Assembly: GCA_035645555.1 (NCBI GenBank) | Contig: DASQMI010000082.1 | Span: forward strand, 1-52,874 | Reading direction: 5' to 3' | DNA from: Lysobacter_F sp035645555 | Lineage (GTDB): Bacteria > Pseudomonadota > Gammaproteobacteria > Xanthomonadales > Xanthomonadaceae | Length of the DNA stretch: 52,874 bases | In this document: piece after piece, positions 27,384 through 35,973 of the stretch | Layout: the number at the start of each line of letters is the position of its first letter | Numbering within the stretch: the stretch's first letter is position 1 | Position numbers and translations under genes: made by a program | The notes under the pieces: generated by a model | What the model was told of the DNA's origin: nothing | Seen by the model: only the letters and a program-made list of their open reading frames with translations | Databases searched by the model: none

Positions 27384-28400
27384 ATGCCCCTGACCCTCGG
27401 CCTCACCGGCATGGATTCGGCCACCGAAACGGCCCTGCAGGCCGCGTTCGCGGCCGCCAACGCGCGACTGGGCGGTCGCTGGCAGCTGGTGGCCGGCGAC
27501 GAGGCCGACTACGTCGTGGTCGACATGGACAGCATGTACGGCCCGATGAGCTGGCTGAAGCTGCATGCGGCGGGTAAGACGGTCATCGGGCTGACCAGCG
27601 CCGCGCGCAGCCAGACCGACGTCCATCTGCCCAAGCCGGTCGAGGTCGACGCCCTGGTCGACGTGCTGCGCGGGCTCGACACCGGCACGCCGGCAGCGGC
27701 CGCGCCGGCTACCGCGGCGCCGGCACGCGAGCCGGCCGCACCGCCCGCGGAATCGCCGGCGCCCGCCCCGACGCCGGCCGCGGAGCCGCCGGTTGCACCA
27801 CCCGCCCCCGCTCCCGCGCCACCGCCGGTGCGCCTCGACGGACCGCGTTCGCTCGCCGACTGGCTGGAAGACGGCCTGACCGGCCGCGTGCGCGTGCAGC
27901 GCAACGGCGTCGCGGTGCTGATCGACTTCGAGCAACGCCAGTACCACGCCGGCAGCGCGCTCAAGCCGCTCGCGCCGCTGTTCGAAGGCACGTTCGAGCG
28001 CGGCGACTTCGAACCGGTCAGCGACGAGCAGTGGGCGTCGGAGAGCACCCGCGGCGGCGAGGCGCAGCCGCTGATGCGGCTGGTGTGGCTGGGCGGGCTG
28101 GTCCGCGGGCATGGCGCGCTGCCGGCCGAATACGGCCCCGAGCAGAAGTTCCGCCTGAACAAGTGGCCGCAGACCGAGCGCGAATACCCGAAGCACTTCC
28201 GCATCGCCACCGCGATGATGAAGGGCCCGGCGACCCTCGCCGAGATCATCGAAGCCAGCGGCGTCACCGCCAGCGAAGTGGCCGACTTCATCAACGCCAA
28301 CCTCGCCACCGGCTACGCCGAGCCGGTCGATGAACCCGAACCCGGCCCGGAACCGGCGAAGACCGGCAGCGGCCTGCTGGGACGCCTGCGCGGTCGCTGA
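27384..28400 (+). CDS. Hypothetical protein with pseudo-receiver domain and Pro/Ala-rich linker
   Basis: I do not recognise this 338-residue protein. Three parts are visible. Residues 1-100 resemble a degenerate CheY-like receiver: an acidic patch and DYVVVDMDS where the phospho-accepting Asp would lie, GLTS in the Thr position, and LPKPVEVDALVDVL ending the domain with a Lys-Pro. Residues 101-149 are a linker made almost only of Ala, Pro and Glu. Residues 150-338 form a second globular part, with SLADWLEDGLTGRVRV (156-171) and a helical segment PATLAEIIEASGVTASEVAD (282-301) that could be a winged-helix motif. The start at 27384 removes a non-conserved 19-residue extension. It is cytosolic and monocistronic, ahead of dxs. 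A regulatory or scaffolding role is only a guess. Confidence 0.8.
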   Translation: MPLTLGLTGMDSATETALQAAFAAANARLGGRWQLVAGDEADYVVVDMDSMYGPMSWLKLHAAGKTVIGLTSAARSQTDVHLPKPVEVDALVDVLRGLDTGTPAAAAPATAAPAREPAAPPAESPAPAPTPAAEPPVAPPAPAPAPPPVRLDGPRSLADWLEDGLTGRVRVQRNGVAVLIDFEQRQYHAGSALKPLAPLFEGTFERGDFEPVSDEQWASESTRGGEAQPLMRLVWLGGLVRGHGALPAEYGPEQKFRLNKWPQTEREYPKHFRIATAMMKGPATLAEIIEASGVTASEVADFINANLATGYAEPVDEPEPGPEPAKTGSGLLGRLRGR

Positions 28401-28449
28401 ACGCGCGGTGGCCGCCAGGGCCTGAGCCACGCCGTTCCGTCGTTTTGCC

Positions 28450-28478
28450 TTGCCCCGCCGCCGCCGCGGCGGGACAAT
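28450..28478 (+). promoter_or_regulatory. Promoter of dxs
   Basis: TTGCCC (28450-28455) and GACAAT (28473-28478) are separated by 17 bases, with the start codon 28 bases downstream of the -10. This is a fair sigma-70 match in a G+C-rich context. Confidence 0.55.
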
Positions 28479-28506
28479 CACGCGCTTGCCTTCACATCCC
28501 CCCGAG

Positions 28507-30408
28507 ATGATCGACCCGCAGCGCTACCCGCGCCTCTCGCGCATTGCCGTCCCCGCCGACCTGCGCCAGTTCCCGGAAGAGGAGCTGCCCGCGATCGCCG
28601 AGGAGCTGCGCGCGTACCTGATCGAGCAGGTGGCGCGCGTCGGTGGCCACTTCGGCGCCGGGCTCGGTGTGATCGAGCTGACCGTCGCGCTGCACTACCT
28701 GTACGAGACGCCTGTCGACCGCCTGGTGTGGGACGTCGGCCATCAGTGCTATCCGCACAAGATCCTGACCGGCCGCCGCGACGTCATCCACACCGTCAAG
28801 CAGAAGGACGGCGTGGCGCCGTTCCCGAAGCGCGAGGAAAGCGAGTACGACACGTTCGGCGTCGGACACAGCTCCACCAGCATCTCCGCCGCGCTCGGCA
28901 TGGCGATCGCGCTGCAGCGCCAGGGCGACGAGCGCAAGGTGGTCGCGGTGATCGGCGACGGCGCGATGACCGCCGGCATGGCCTACGAGGCGCTCAACCA
29001 CGCCGGCGGCATGGAGCCCGAGCCGAACCTGCTGGTGATCCTCAACGACAACCAGATGTCGATCTCGGAGAACGTCGGCGGGCTCACCAAGATGCTCGGC
29101 CGGCTGTCCGGCAGCCGCGCGCTCAACGCGCTGCGCGAGGGCGGCAAGAAGCTGCTTGGCGACAAGAACAAGCCCGCCGCGCGCTTCGTCCGCCGCTGGG
29201 AAGAACACTGGAAGGGCATGTTCGTGCCGTCCACGCTGTTCGAGGAAATGGGCTTCCACTACACCGGCCCGATCGACGGCCACGACCTGCCGGCGCTGCT
29301 CGCCACCCTGAAGACGCTGAAGACGCTGAAGGGTCCGCAGCTGCTGCACATCATCACGGTGAAGGGCAAGGGCTACGAACTCGCCGAGGGCGACCAGATC
29401 GGCTACCACGCGGTGTCGCCGTTCGATCCCGCCACCGGCATGGTGGCCAAGCCCGGCGCGAAGAAGCCGACCTACACCGACGTGTTCGGCGACTGGCTGT
29501 GCGACATGGCCGCGGCCGATCCGAAGCTGATGGGCATTACGCCGGCGATGCGCGAGGGCTCGGGTCTCGTGCGCTTCAGCAAGGAATACCCGGACCGCTA
29601 CTTCGACGTCGCCATCGCCGAGCAGCACGCGGTGACGCTCGCGGCCGGCATGGCCTGCGAGGGCGCCAAGCCGGTGGTGGCGATCTACTCGACGTTCCTG
29701 CAGCGCGGCTACGACCAGCTGGTGCACGACGTCGCGATCCAGAACCTCGACGTGCTGTTCGCGATCGACCGCGGCGGCGTGGTCGGCCCGGACGGCGCGA
29801 CGCACGCGGGCAATCTCGACCTGTCCTACCTGCGTTGCGTACCCAACATGGTGGTGATGGCGCCCGCCGACGAGGACGAGTGCCGCCGGATGCTGACCAC
29901 CGGCTTCCTGTACGAAGGTCCGGCGGCGGTGCGCTATCCCCGCGGCACCGGCCCCGGCGTGGCGGTGCAACCGACCCTGGAGACCGTGCCGTTCGCGCAG
30001 GCGCAGCTGCGCCGCCGCGGCAACGGCGTGGCGCTGCTCGCGTTCGGCGCGGTGGTGCCGGCCGCGGAGAAGGTCGGCGAGGAGCTCGGCCTGACCGTGG
30101 TCAACATGCGCTTCGTCAAGCCGCTCGACCGCGCGTTGGTGCTGGAGCTCGCGCGCACGCACGACGGACTGGTGACGCTCGAGGACAACGTGGTCGCCGG
30201 CGGTGCCGGCGCCGGCGTCGCCGAGCTGCTGGCCGCCGAAGGCGTGACCGTGCCGATCCTGCACCTCGGCCTGCCGGACGAGTTCCAGCACCACGGCAGC
30301 CGCGAGCAGCTGCTCGCCGAAGCCGGGCTCGACCCGGCGAGCATTCGCGCTGCCGTGCTGCGCCGCTGGCCGCTGCTCGAACCGCGCCACGCTGCCGCCG
30401 CCGGCTGA
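28507..30408 (+). CDS. dxs: 1-deoxy-D-xylulose 5-phosphate synthase
   Basis: DXS condenses pyruvate and glyceraldehyde 3-phosphate with thiamine diphosphate, the committing step of the MEP pathway. The 633-residue protein has the TPP-binding DVGHQCYPHKILTG (about 77-90) and GDGAMTAGMAYEA with the TPP Asp-Gly (about 151-163). The transketolase-type catalytic region near 369 (DVAIAEQHAV) and PIDGHD in the first half are also present, and the C-terminal transketolase domain is complete. The ATG at 28507 begins MIDPQRYPRLS, in line with homologues. In E. coli dxs is next to ispA and xseB; here those two genes are 17 kb away and dxs stands alone. Confidence 0.97.
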   Translation: MIDPQRYPRLSRIAVPADLRQFPEEELPAIAEELRAYLIEQVARVGGHFGAGLGVIELTVALHYLYETPVDRLVWDVGHQCYPHKILTGRRDVIHTVKQKDGVAPFPKREESEYDTFGVGHSSTSISAALGMAIALQRQGDERKVVAVIGDGAMTAGMAYEALNHAGGMEPEPNLLVILNDNQMSISENVGGLTKMLGRLSGSRALNALREGGKKLLGDKNKPAARFVRRWEEHWKGMFVPSTLFEEMGFHYTGPIDGHDLPALLATLKTLKTLKGPQLLHIITVKGKGYELAEGDQIGYHAVSPFDPATGMVAKPGAKKPTYTDVFGDWLCDMAAADPKLMGITPAMREGSGLVRFSKEYPDRYFDVAIAEQHAVTLAAGMACEGAKPVVAIYSTFLQRGYDQLVHDVAIQNLDVLFAIDRGGVVGPDGATHAGNLDLSYLRCVPNMVVMAPADEDECRRMLTTGFLYEGPAAVRYPRGTGPGVAVQPTLETVPFAQAQLRRRGNGVALLAFGAVVPAAEKVGEELGLTVVNMRFVKPLDRALVLELARTHDGLVTLEDNVVAGGAGAGVAELLAAEGVTVPILHLGLPDEFQHHGSREQLLAEAGLDPASIRAAVLRRWPLLEPRHAAAAG

Positions 30409-30480
30409 GCGGGAACCGCGGCCGCCCGCGACGGTCTTACCGCCCGCGCCACCCCCCGGCGCGTTGCCCCAGGAGACCCG

Positions 30481-31479
30481 ATGCGGATCGTCGCTGCCCT
30501 TCTCGCGTTGATGGCCGGACTGGCCCACGCGCAAGCCCCCGCCCCGTCCCCGCCGGACGAGGTTCCGCTGCGCGAGCTCGACACCGTGGTGGTCACCGGC
30601 GTGCAGCCGGGCCCGGGCCTGTGGAAGGTGCGCAAGGGCGACCACACGCTATGGATCCTCGGCACGCTGTCGCCACTGCCGCGCGATTTCGAATGGCTCT
30701 CGCGCGACGTGGAAGCGGTGATCGCCCAGGCCGACGAGGTGATCGCGCCGCCGCGCGGCTCCGTCGACGCCGACGTCGGCTTTTTCCGCCGCCTGACCCT
30801 GCTGCCGAGCATGCTGAAGGTGCGCAACAACCCCCACGGCGCCACCCTGCAGGACGTGGTTCCGCCGGCGACTTACGGGCGCTGGCTCACGCTGAAGGCG
30901 CGCTACCTCGGTCGCGACGGCGGCATCGAGAAGCGCCGGCCGATTTTCGCCGCCTCCGAGCTGTACGAGGCGGCGATCCGGCGCACCGGCCTGTCGCTGG
31001 AGGACGTGGTCGGCCCGGTGGTGCGGCGCGCGACCAAGCAGCGCGGGCTGAAACCGACCGAGGTGCGCATCGAGGTCAAGGTCGAGGACCCGCGCGGTGC
31101 GCTGCGCGAGCTGTCCGGCACCCGCCTCAACGACCTCGAATGCTTCGAGAAGACGTTGCAGCGCATCGAGCGCGACCTCGACACCATGCGTGAGCGCGCC
31201 AACGCGTGGGCGGTGGGCGACGTCGAGACGCTGCGTGCGCTGCCCGCGACCAACCAGTACGAAGCATGCATGGCGGCAATCACCGACAGCGGGCTGGCGC
31301 AGCGGCTCGGCTTCGCCGACCTGCGCCAGCGCCTGGAAGCGGCATGGCTGGCGCAGGCGCAGCGCTCGCTGGAGCGCAACGCGGTGACGTTCGCCACCCT
31401 GCCGATGAGCTACCTGCTGCGGGCGGACGGCGCGCTGGACCGGCTGCGCGCGCTCGGTTACGAGATCGAGGAACCGTGA
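30481..31479 (+). CDS. TraB/GumN family protein, exported
   Basis: The 332-residue protein belongs to the TraB/GumN (PF01963) family. The family hallmark GLWKVRKGDHTLWILGTLSPL (split across about 47-67) and the C-terminal VTFATLPMSYLLRADGALDRLRALGY are visible. A signal peptide (about 1-18, ending AHAQA) directs it to the periplasm or outer membrane. The family is linked by fold to EreA/ChaN-like and tiki-type proteases, but the activity of bacterial GumN relatives is not established. The ATG is preceded by a strong AGGAGA site. Convergent with the sugar transporter, 18 bases apart. Confidence 0.88.
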   Translation: MRIVAALLALMAGLAHAQAPAPSPPDEVPLRELDTVVVTGVQPGPGLWKVRKGDHTLWILGTLSPLPRDFEWLSRDVEAVIAQADEVIAPPRGSVDADVGFFRRLTLLPSMLKVRNNPHGATLQDVVPPATYGRWLTLKARYLGRDGGIEKRRPIFAASELYEAAIRRTGLSLEDVVGPVVRRATKQRGLKPTEVRIEVKVEDPRGALRELSGTRLNDLECFEKTLQRIERDLDTMRERANAWAVGDVETLRALPATNQYEACMAAITDSGLAQRLGFADLRQRLEAAWLAQAQRSLERNAVTFATLPMSYLLRADGALDRLRALGYEIEEP

Positions 31480-31497
31480 GCGCGCGGGGGACGTGCG

Positions 31498-32910
31498 CTA
31501 ATCGCGCATGTCCTCCAGTTCGACGCCCTTGGTCTCGCGCACGGCGGCCAGCACGAACAGCAGCGACAGCAGCGCGAACGTCGCGTACAGACCATACGCG
31601 AAGGTCAGCCCGAGATCGGCGAGCAGCGGGAACGTGGTGGTGATGGCGAAGTTCGCCAGCCACTGCGCCGCGGCCGCGACCGCCAGCGCGATAGCGCGGA
31701 TGCGGTTGGGGAACATCTCGCCGAGCAACACCCACACCACCGGGCCCCAGCTCACGCCGAAGAACACCACGTAGAGGTTTGCCGCGACCAGCGCGATCGG
31801 GCCGATGCCTTCCGGCAGCACCAGTCCGGCCGGCGTCTGCGTCGCCTGCGAGAAGCACCACGCCATCGCCGCGAGCGTGACCGTCATGCCGAGCGAGCCG
31901 ACCGCGAGCAGCGGCTTGCGGCCGATGCGGTCGACCAGCGCGATCGCCACCAGCGTCACCAGAACGTTGGTCACCGAGGTCGCCACGGTGATGGTGAGCG
32001 CGTCGCCCTCGCTGAAACCGACCGAGCGCCACAGCGTCGAGGAGTAATAGAAGATCACGTTGATGCCGACGAACTGCTGGAACACCGACAGCAGCAGACC
32101 GATCCACACCACCGGCAGCAGACCACCGCCGGGGCGCAGCAGATCGCGCAGGCGCGGCCGGTGCTCGCTGCGCAGGCTGCGCTCGATATCGTCGAGCTTG
32201 CGCTCCAGCGCGGCGCGGTCGCCGAGCGTCAGCATGCTCTGCAGCACCTCGCCGGCGCGCGCGCGCTCGCCCTTCGCCATCAGGTAGCGCGGCGATTCGG
32301 GCAGCCGCATCGCCAGCGCGCCGTACACCAGCGACGGCACGATCAGCGCCATGAACATCCACCGCCAGGCATCCAGCCCCAGCCAGAGCGGCTGCGAGGC
32401 GCCGCCGGCCACGCCGGCGAGCCAGGCATCCGACAGCAGGGCGACGAAGATGCCCAGCACGATCGCGAGCTGCTGCAGCGAACCGAGCCGCCCGCGCACG
32501 TGCGCCGGCGACACCTCGGCGATGTAGGCCGGCGCGATCACCGACGCCACGCCCACGCCGGCGCCGCCAACGAAGCGCCAGACGATCAGGTCCCACACGC
32601 CGACCACCAGCCCGCAGCCGATGCCGCTGGCCAGCAGCAGCACCGCCGCCACCTGCATGGTGCGCACCCGGCCGTAGCGGTCGGCGACCGGCCCGGCAAA
32701 CCAGGCGCCCAGCGCCGAACCGAGCAGCGCGCACGACACGGCAAGCCCGGTGAGCGTCGCGCTCAGCCCGAAGTCGCCGCGGATCGCGTCGACCGCGCCG
32801 TTGATCACCGCGGTGTCGAAGCCGAACAGGAACCCCCCAAGCGCGGCGGCGACGGTCACCATCACGACACGGGCGTGGCTGCCGGGCGGCGCTGCGACTG
32901 CTGTACTCAT
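31498..32910 (-). CDS. Sugar porter family MFS transporter
   Basis: The 470-residue inner-membrane protein has 12 predicted membrane segments and the sugar-porter signatures: FLFGFDTAVINGA in TM1, ADRYGR in loop 2-3, PESPRYLMAKGE after TM6, QQFVGINVIFYYS in TM7 and DRIGRKPLL in loop 8-9. Such proteins import hexoses or pentoses by proton symport. The start at 32910 follows a purine-rich site (AAGGGGGACGAGGG); a 68-residue upstream extension is unconserved. A LacI-type operator lies 93 bases upstream and resembles the one before the alpha-glucosidase, suggesting uptake of the released monosaccharide. The substrate is inferred, not shown. Confidence 0.93.
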   Translation of the reverse strand: MSTAVAAPPGSHARVVMVTVAAALGGFLFGFDTAVINGAVDAIRGDFGLSATLTGLAVSCALLGSALGAWFAGPVADRYGRVRTMQVAAVLLLASGIGCGLVVGVWDLIVWRFVGGAGVGVASVIAPAYIAEVSPAHVRGRLGSLQQLAIVLGIFVALLSDAWLAGVAGGASQPLWLGLDAWRWMFMALIVPSLVYGALAMRLPESPRYLMAKGERARAGEVLQSMLTLGDRAALERKLDDIERSLRSEHRPRLRDLLRPGGGLLPVVWIGLLLSVFQQFVGINVIFYYSSTLWRSVGFSEGDALTITVATSVTNVLVTLVAIALVDRIGRKPLLAVGSLGMTVTLAAMAWCFSQATQTPAGLVLPEGIGPIALVAANLYVVFFGVSWGPVVWVLLGEMFPNRIRAIALAVAAAAQWLANFAITTTFPLLADLGLTFAYGLYATFALLSLLFVLAAVRETKGVELEDMRD

Positions 32911-33002
32911 CCCTCGTCCCCCTTGCGATCGATCGCCGGATGATGGGCACGCGCGCGGCGGCCGGGCAACGGCGTGCGCCCGCGGTCTCGTCGGGGGCCG
33001 CA

Positions 33003-33016
33003 TGAATTCGATTGCA
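33003..33016 (-). promoter_or_regulatory. LacI-family operator candidate upstream of the sugar porter
   Basis: TGAATTCGATTGCA fits TGNAANCGNTTNCA at 13 of 14 positions counting wildcards, with a mismatch only in the left AA. A possible -35/-10 pair for the transporter (TTGCCC ... CATCAT) lies between this site and the start codon, so the operator would be upstream of it. No LacI-type regulator gene is in the window. Confidence 0.5.
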
Positions 33017-33179
33017 ACGGCCGCCAGCGCGCCGGGATGCCGGCTGCCTGCGGCGCTGCAACAATGGCCGAGGCCGCCCGGCCCGCCCACGTCGTCTTCA
33101 TCCGGCGTGAACAAGGGGTCGCGTGAAATTCTCGTTTAGGCTGCGCGTGCCGCCTGACACATTTTTACAGGGGATCTTG

Positions 33180-34766
33180 ATGGCCATGGCGAACCTCCGA
33201 AGCGGTCGGCTCGAGCTGCTCAACAGCGAGCGCCGTTTCCAGCTTCTGGTGGACGCGGTAAAGGACTACGCGATCTATCTGCTGGACCGCGACGGCTACA
33301 TCAGCAGCTGGAACACCGGCGCGCAGCGCTTCAAGGGCTATACCGCCGACGAGATCCTCGGCCAGCACTTCTCCCGCTTCTACACCGAAGAGGACCGCGC
33401 CGTCGGCCTGCCGCAGCGCGCACTGCGGATCGCGTCCGAGGAAGGCCGGTTCGAGGCCGAAGGCTGGCGCGTGCGCAAGGACGGCACCCGCTTCTGGACC
33501 AGCGTCGTGATCGACCCCGTCCACGACGAGGACGGCACGCTGATCGGTTTCGCCAAGATCACCCGCGACATCACCGAGCGCCGCCGGGCGCAACAGGAAA
33601 TCGAGGCCGCGCGGGTAGCGCTGATGCAGGCGCAGAAGATGGAAGCGGTCGGCCGCCTGACCGGCGGCGTCGCGCACGACTTCAACAACCTGCTGACGGT
33701 GATCCGCGCCTCGGTCGGGATGCTCAAGCGTCCGGGCCTGAGCGAGGAGAAACGCCGCCACTTCATCGAGGCGATCGCGGAGACCGCCGAGCGCGCCACC
33801 GCGTTGACCAGCCAGCTGCTCGCGTTCGCGCGCAAGCAGCCGCTGAGGCGCGAGCATTTCGACGTGGCGGCGCGGCTGGAGGCCATGCGCCACATCATCA
33901 CCACCACGCTCGGCGCGACCATCGCGGTGCGTTACGACCTCGAGGCCGGCGTCGGCGAGATCGAGTCCGACCCGAGCCAGTTCGAGACCGCGGTGCTCAA
34001 CATCGTCATCAACGCGCGCGATGCGATGCCCGACGGCGGCGAACTGCGGATGACGCTGCGCCGCGTGGACGCGCCGCCGCGCGTGCTCGGCCTGCCCGCC
34101 GGTGCCTACGCCGCGATCGGCATCACCGACACCGGCACCGGCATCGACGAGGAAACGCTGCAGCACATCTTCGAACCGTTCTTCACCACCAAGGAAGTCA
34201 ACAAGGGCACCGGACTGGGGCTCAGTCAGGTGCACGGCTTCATCAAGGCGTCCGGTGGCGACATCACCGTCGACAGCCGCGTCGGCGAGGGCACGGTGTT
34301 CACCCTGTACCTGCCGCTCGCTTCCGGCTCGGCGCCGCACCCCAGCGACGACGAGGAGCCGGTCGCCACCGCCCCGCGCGCCGGACGCGTGCTGCTGGTG
34401 GAGGACAACGCCGCCGTCGGCGATTTTGCCAACGCGCTGCTCGCCGAGCTTGGCCAGGACGTGACGTGGGTACGCGATGCGGCCCAGGCGCTGGAGCTGC
34501 TGGCCAGACGGGCCGAGGACTTCGACCTGGTGCTGACCGACGTCGTCATGCCCGGCATGACCGGCCTGGAGCTTGGCAAGCTGATCCAGGCGCGCTGGCC
34601 GCAGGTGCCGGTGGTGCTGATGAGCGGCTACAGCCACGTGCTGCTGGAAGACAAGGAGCACGGCTTCGACCTGCTGCAGAAGCCGTACACGGTCGAGGAC
34701 CTCGAGGCCGTGTTGCGCAAACACGTCCGCGGAACGCCATCGGCTCCAGCCGCCGCGAAGTCCTAA
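33180..34766 (+). CDS. PAS-domain hybrid histidine kinase with C-terminal receiver
   Basis: The 528-residue protein lacks membrane segments and is presumably cytosolic. It has a PAS domain (about 15-135, FQLLVDAVKDYAIYLLDRDG), a HisKA-type dimerisation region with phospho-acceptor His166 in GRLTGGVAHDFNNLL, and an HATPase_c domain (N box NIVINARDAMPDGGE, G boxes DTGTGID and GTGLGLSQV). A receiver domain (about 402-515) follows with phospho-acceptor Asp454 in LVLTDVVMPGMTG and Lys501 in LQKPYTVEDLE. The start at 33180 has AGGGGAT at a good distance; a GTG 57 bases earlier is in frame but less likely. No separate response regulator or output gene is adjacent, so its target is unknown. Confidence 0.92.
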   Translation: MAMANLRSGRLELLNSERRFQLLVDAVKDYAIYLLDRDGYISSWNTGAQRFKGYTADEILGQHFSRFYTEEDRAVGLPQRALRIASEEGRFEAEGWRVRKDGTRFWTSVVIDPVHDEDGTLIGFAKITRDITERRRAQQEIEAARVALMQAQKMEAVGRLTGGVAHDFNNLLTVIRASVGMLKRPGLSEEKRRHFIEAIAETAERATALTSQLLAFARKQPLRREHFDVAARLEAMRHIITTTLGATIAVRYDLEAGVGEIESDPSQFETAVLNIVINARDAMPDGGELRMTLRRVDAPPRVLGLPAGAYAAIGITDTGTGIDEETLQHIFEPFFTTKEVNKGTGLGLSQVHGFIKASGGDITVDSRVGEGTVFTLYLPLASGSAPHPSDDEEPVATAPRAGRVLLVEDNAAVGDFANALLAELGQDVTWVRDAAQALELLARRAEDFDLVLTDVVMPGMTGLELGKLIQARWPQVPVVLMSGYSHVLLEDKEHGFDLLQKPYTVEDLEAVLRKHVRGTPSAPAAAKS

Positions 34767-34843
34767 CGCGGCCGCGTCGCGGCGCGACCGAAGCGCACGC
34801 GGCGGAACGCCGCCGTCGTGCCGCGGCCGGAACCCGCCGCGGC

Positions 34844-34874
34844 TTGACCTTCCCATCGCGGCAAGGTGTATCCC
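34844..34874 (+). promoter_or_regulatory. MerR/CueR-type promoter of the DUF4396 gene
   Basis: TTGACC (34844-34849) and TATCCC (34869-34874) are separated by 19 bases, the long spacer characteristic of MerR-family promoters. A dyad ACCTTCC-N7-GCAAGGT lies in the spacer with one mismatch between arms. The first 11 bases, TTGACCTTCCC, equal those I recall for the E. coli copA promoter bound by CueR. The DUF305 promoter at 35974-36004 has the same plan. Confidence 0.75.
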
Positions 34875-34908
34875 GTCCTCGGGTCACACGACCGCTCCGG
34901 AGGTCCGT

Positions 34909-35403
34909 ATGCATCACCATCGTCCCGCATCGCACGCCGCGTCTGCGTCGACGCCGTCTCTCGATCGCCTCGCGCTCAGCGCGACCGTGCACTGTCTGTC
35001 CGGCTGTGCGGTCGGCGAAGTGCTCGGCATGGTAATCGGCAGCGCGCTCGGCTGGAGCAATCCGGCCACCATCGCACTGGCGGTGGCGCTGGCGTTCCTG
35101 TTCGGTTACGCGTTCACGATGGCTCCGCTGCTGCGCGCGGGGCTCGGCTTCGGCGCGGTGCTCAAGCTCGCGCTGGCTGCGGACACCGCCTCGATCACCA
35201 TCATGGAGATCGTCGACAACGCGATCATGCTGCTGATTCCCGGCGCGATGGACGCGCCGCTGTCGTCGCCGCTGTTCTGGGGCGCGCTCGCGGTCGCGCT
35301 GCTGGTGGCGGGCGCGGCGGCGTTCCCGCTCAACCGGTGGCTGATCGCCCGCGGGCGCGGCCACGCGGTGGTGCACCGCCACCACGGGCATCACCACCAC
35401 TGA
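34909..35403 (+). CDS. DUF4396 membrane protein with His-rich termini
   Basis: The 164-residue protein has about four membrane segments (roughly 25-47, 52-72, 80-110, 120-145). The DUF4396 signature HCLSGCAVGEVLGM (His28, Cys29, Cys33, Glu37) is in the first. The N-terminus (MHHH) and C-terminus (HRHHGHHHH) are histidine-rich, suggesting metal contact. Function of DUF4396 is not established. It has a GGAGG site and a CueR-like 19-bp-spacer promoter. Its 3' end converges with the DUF305 gene 45 bases away, which carries a matching promoter, so both are likely induced by the same metal signal, most likely copper. Confidence 0.85.
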   Translation: MHHHRPASHAASASTPSLDRLALSATVHCLSGCAVGEVLGMVIGSALGWSNPATIALAVALAFLFGYAFTMAPLLRAGLGFGAVLKLALAADTASITIMEIVDNAIMLLIPGAMDAPLSSPLFWGALAVALLVAGAAAFPLNRWLIARGRGHAVVHRHHGHHHH

Positions 35404-35413
35404 ACGCGCCGGT

Positions 35414-35433
35414 CGCCGGGCACGCGCCCGGCG
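35414..35433. terminator. Hairpin between convergent DUF4396 and DUF305 genes
   Basis: CGCCGGGC (35414-35421) pairs perfectly with GCCCGGCG (35426-35433) around the loop ACGC. There is no T run on either strand, so it may act as a weak or Rho-assisted terminator for both genes. Confidence 0.4.
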
Positions 35434-35448
35434 GCCGCAGGCGCCCCG

Positions 35449-35925
35449 TCACCCTCCGCGTTCGGCGAGGAGCGCCCGCATCAGTTCGATCTCGCGCTGC
35501 TGGCCGGCCTGGATGTCCCGGCACAGCGCCTGCAGGCGCGGATCGCTCAGGCGCGCCTCGCGGCACATCAGCAGTGCGCCGGAATGGTGCGGGATCATCG
35601 AGCGCAGGAACTGGGCATCGCCGATCGCCGCCTGCGTACGCAACAGCGCCCAGAACAGCACGGTCGCGGCCAGGCTCAGCACGATCAGCACCGTGTTGAG
35701 CCGGGCGTTGCCGTACATGCGCTTCATCAGCAGGAGCTCCAACGCCACCATCGGCGCCGCCATCAGCCCGGCCATGTACGCCTGGTTGAGGTTGAGATAG
35801 ACGCCGGACCAGCCGTCGACCATTCCGTACATCAAGGCGTACATCAGCGCGTAGGAAACCAGCGCCATCCCCGCGAGCCGGCCATAGTGGCCACCGCCGG
35901 ATGCATGATCGTGATGTGGGTTCAT
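35449..35925 (-). CDS. DUF305 membrane-anchored putative copper-binding protein
   Basis: The 158-residue protein begins with a short His-rich stretch (MNPHHDHASGGGHYG). About three membrane segments follow (roughly 20-36, 45-66, 76-96), then a C-terminal DUF305 region with the motif FLRSMIPHHSGALLMCREA (His113, His114, Met110, Met120, Cys121). DUF305 proteins such as cyanobacterial CopM bind copper through similar His/Met residues. The start at 35925 has a full AGGAGG site; the frame extends further upstream without support. Its promoter has a CueR-like 19-bp spacer matching that of the convergent DUF4396 gene. Role: probably copper binding or tolerance. Confidence 0.88.
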   Translation of the reverse strand: MNPHHDHASGGGHYGRLAGMALVSYALMYALMYGMVDGWSGVYLNLNQAYMAGLMAAPMVALELLLMKRMYGNARLNTVLIVLSLAATVLFWALLRTQAAIGDAQFLRSMIPHHSGALLMCREARLSDPRLQALCRDIQAGQQREIELMRALLAERGG

Positions 35926-35973
35926 TCGCGTCCTCCTGGGTCGCCGGCGCACGCCGCGCCGGCGTTCGCCCGC

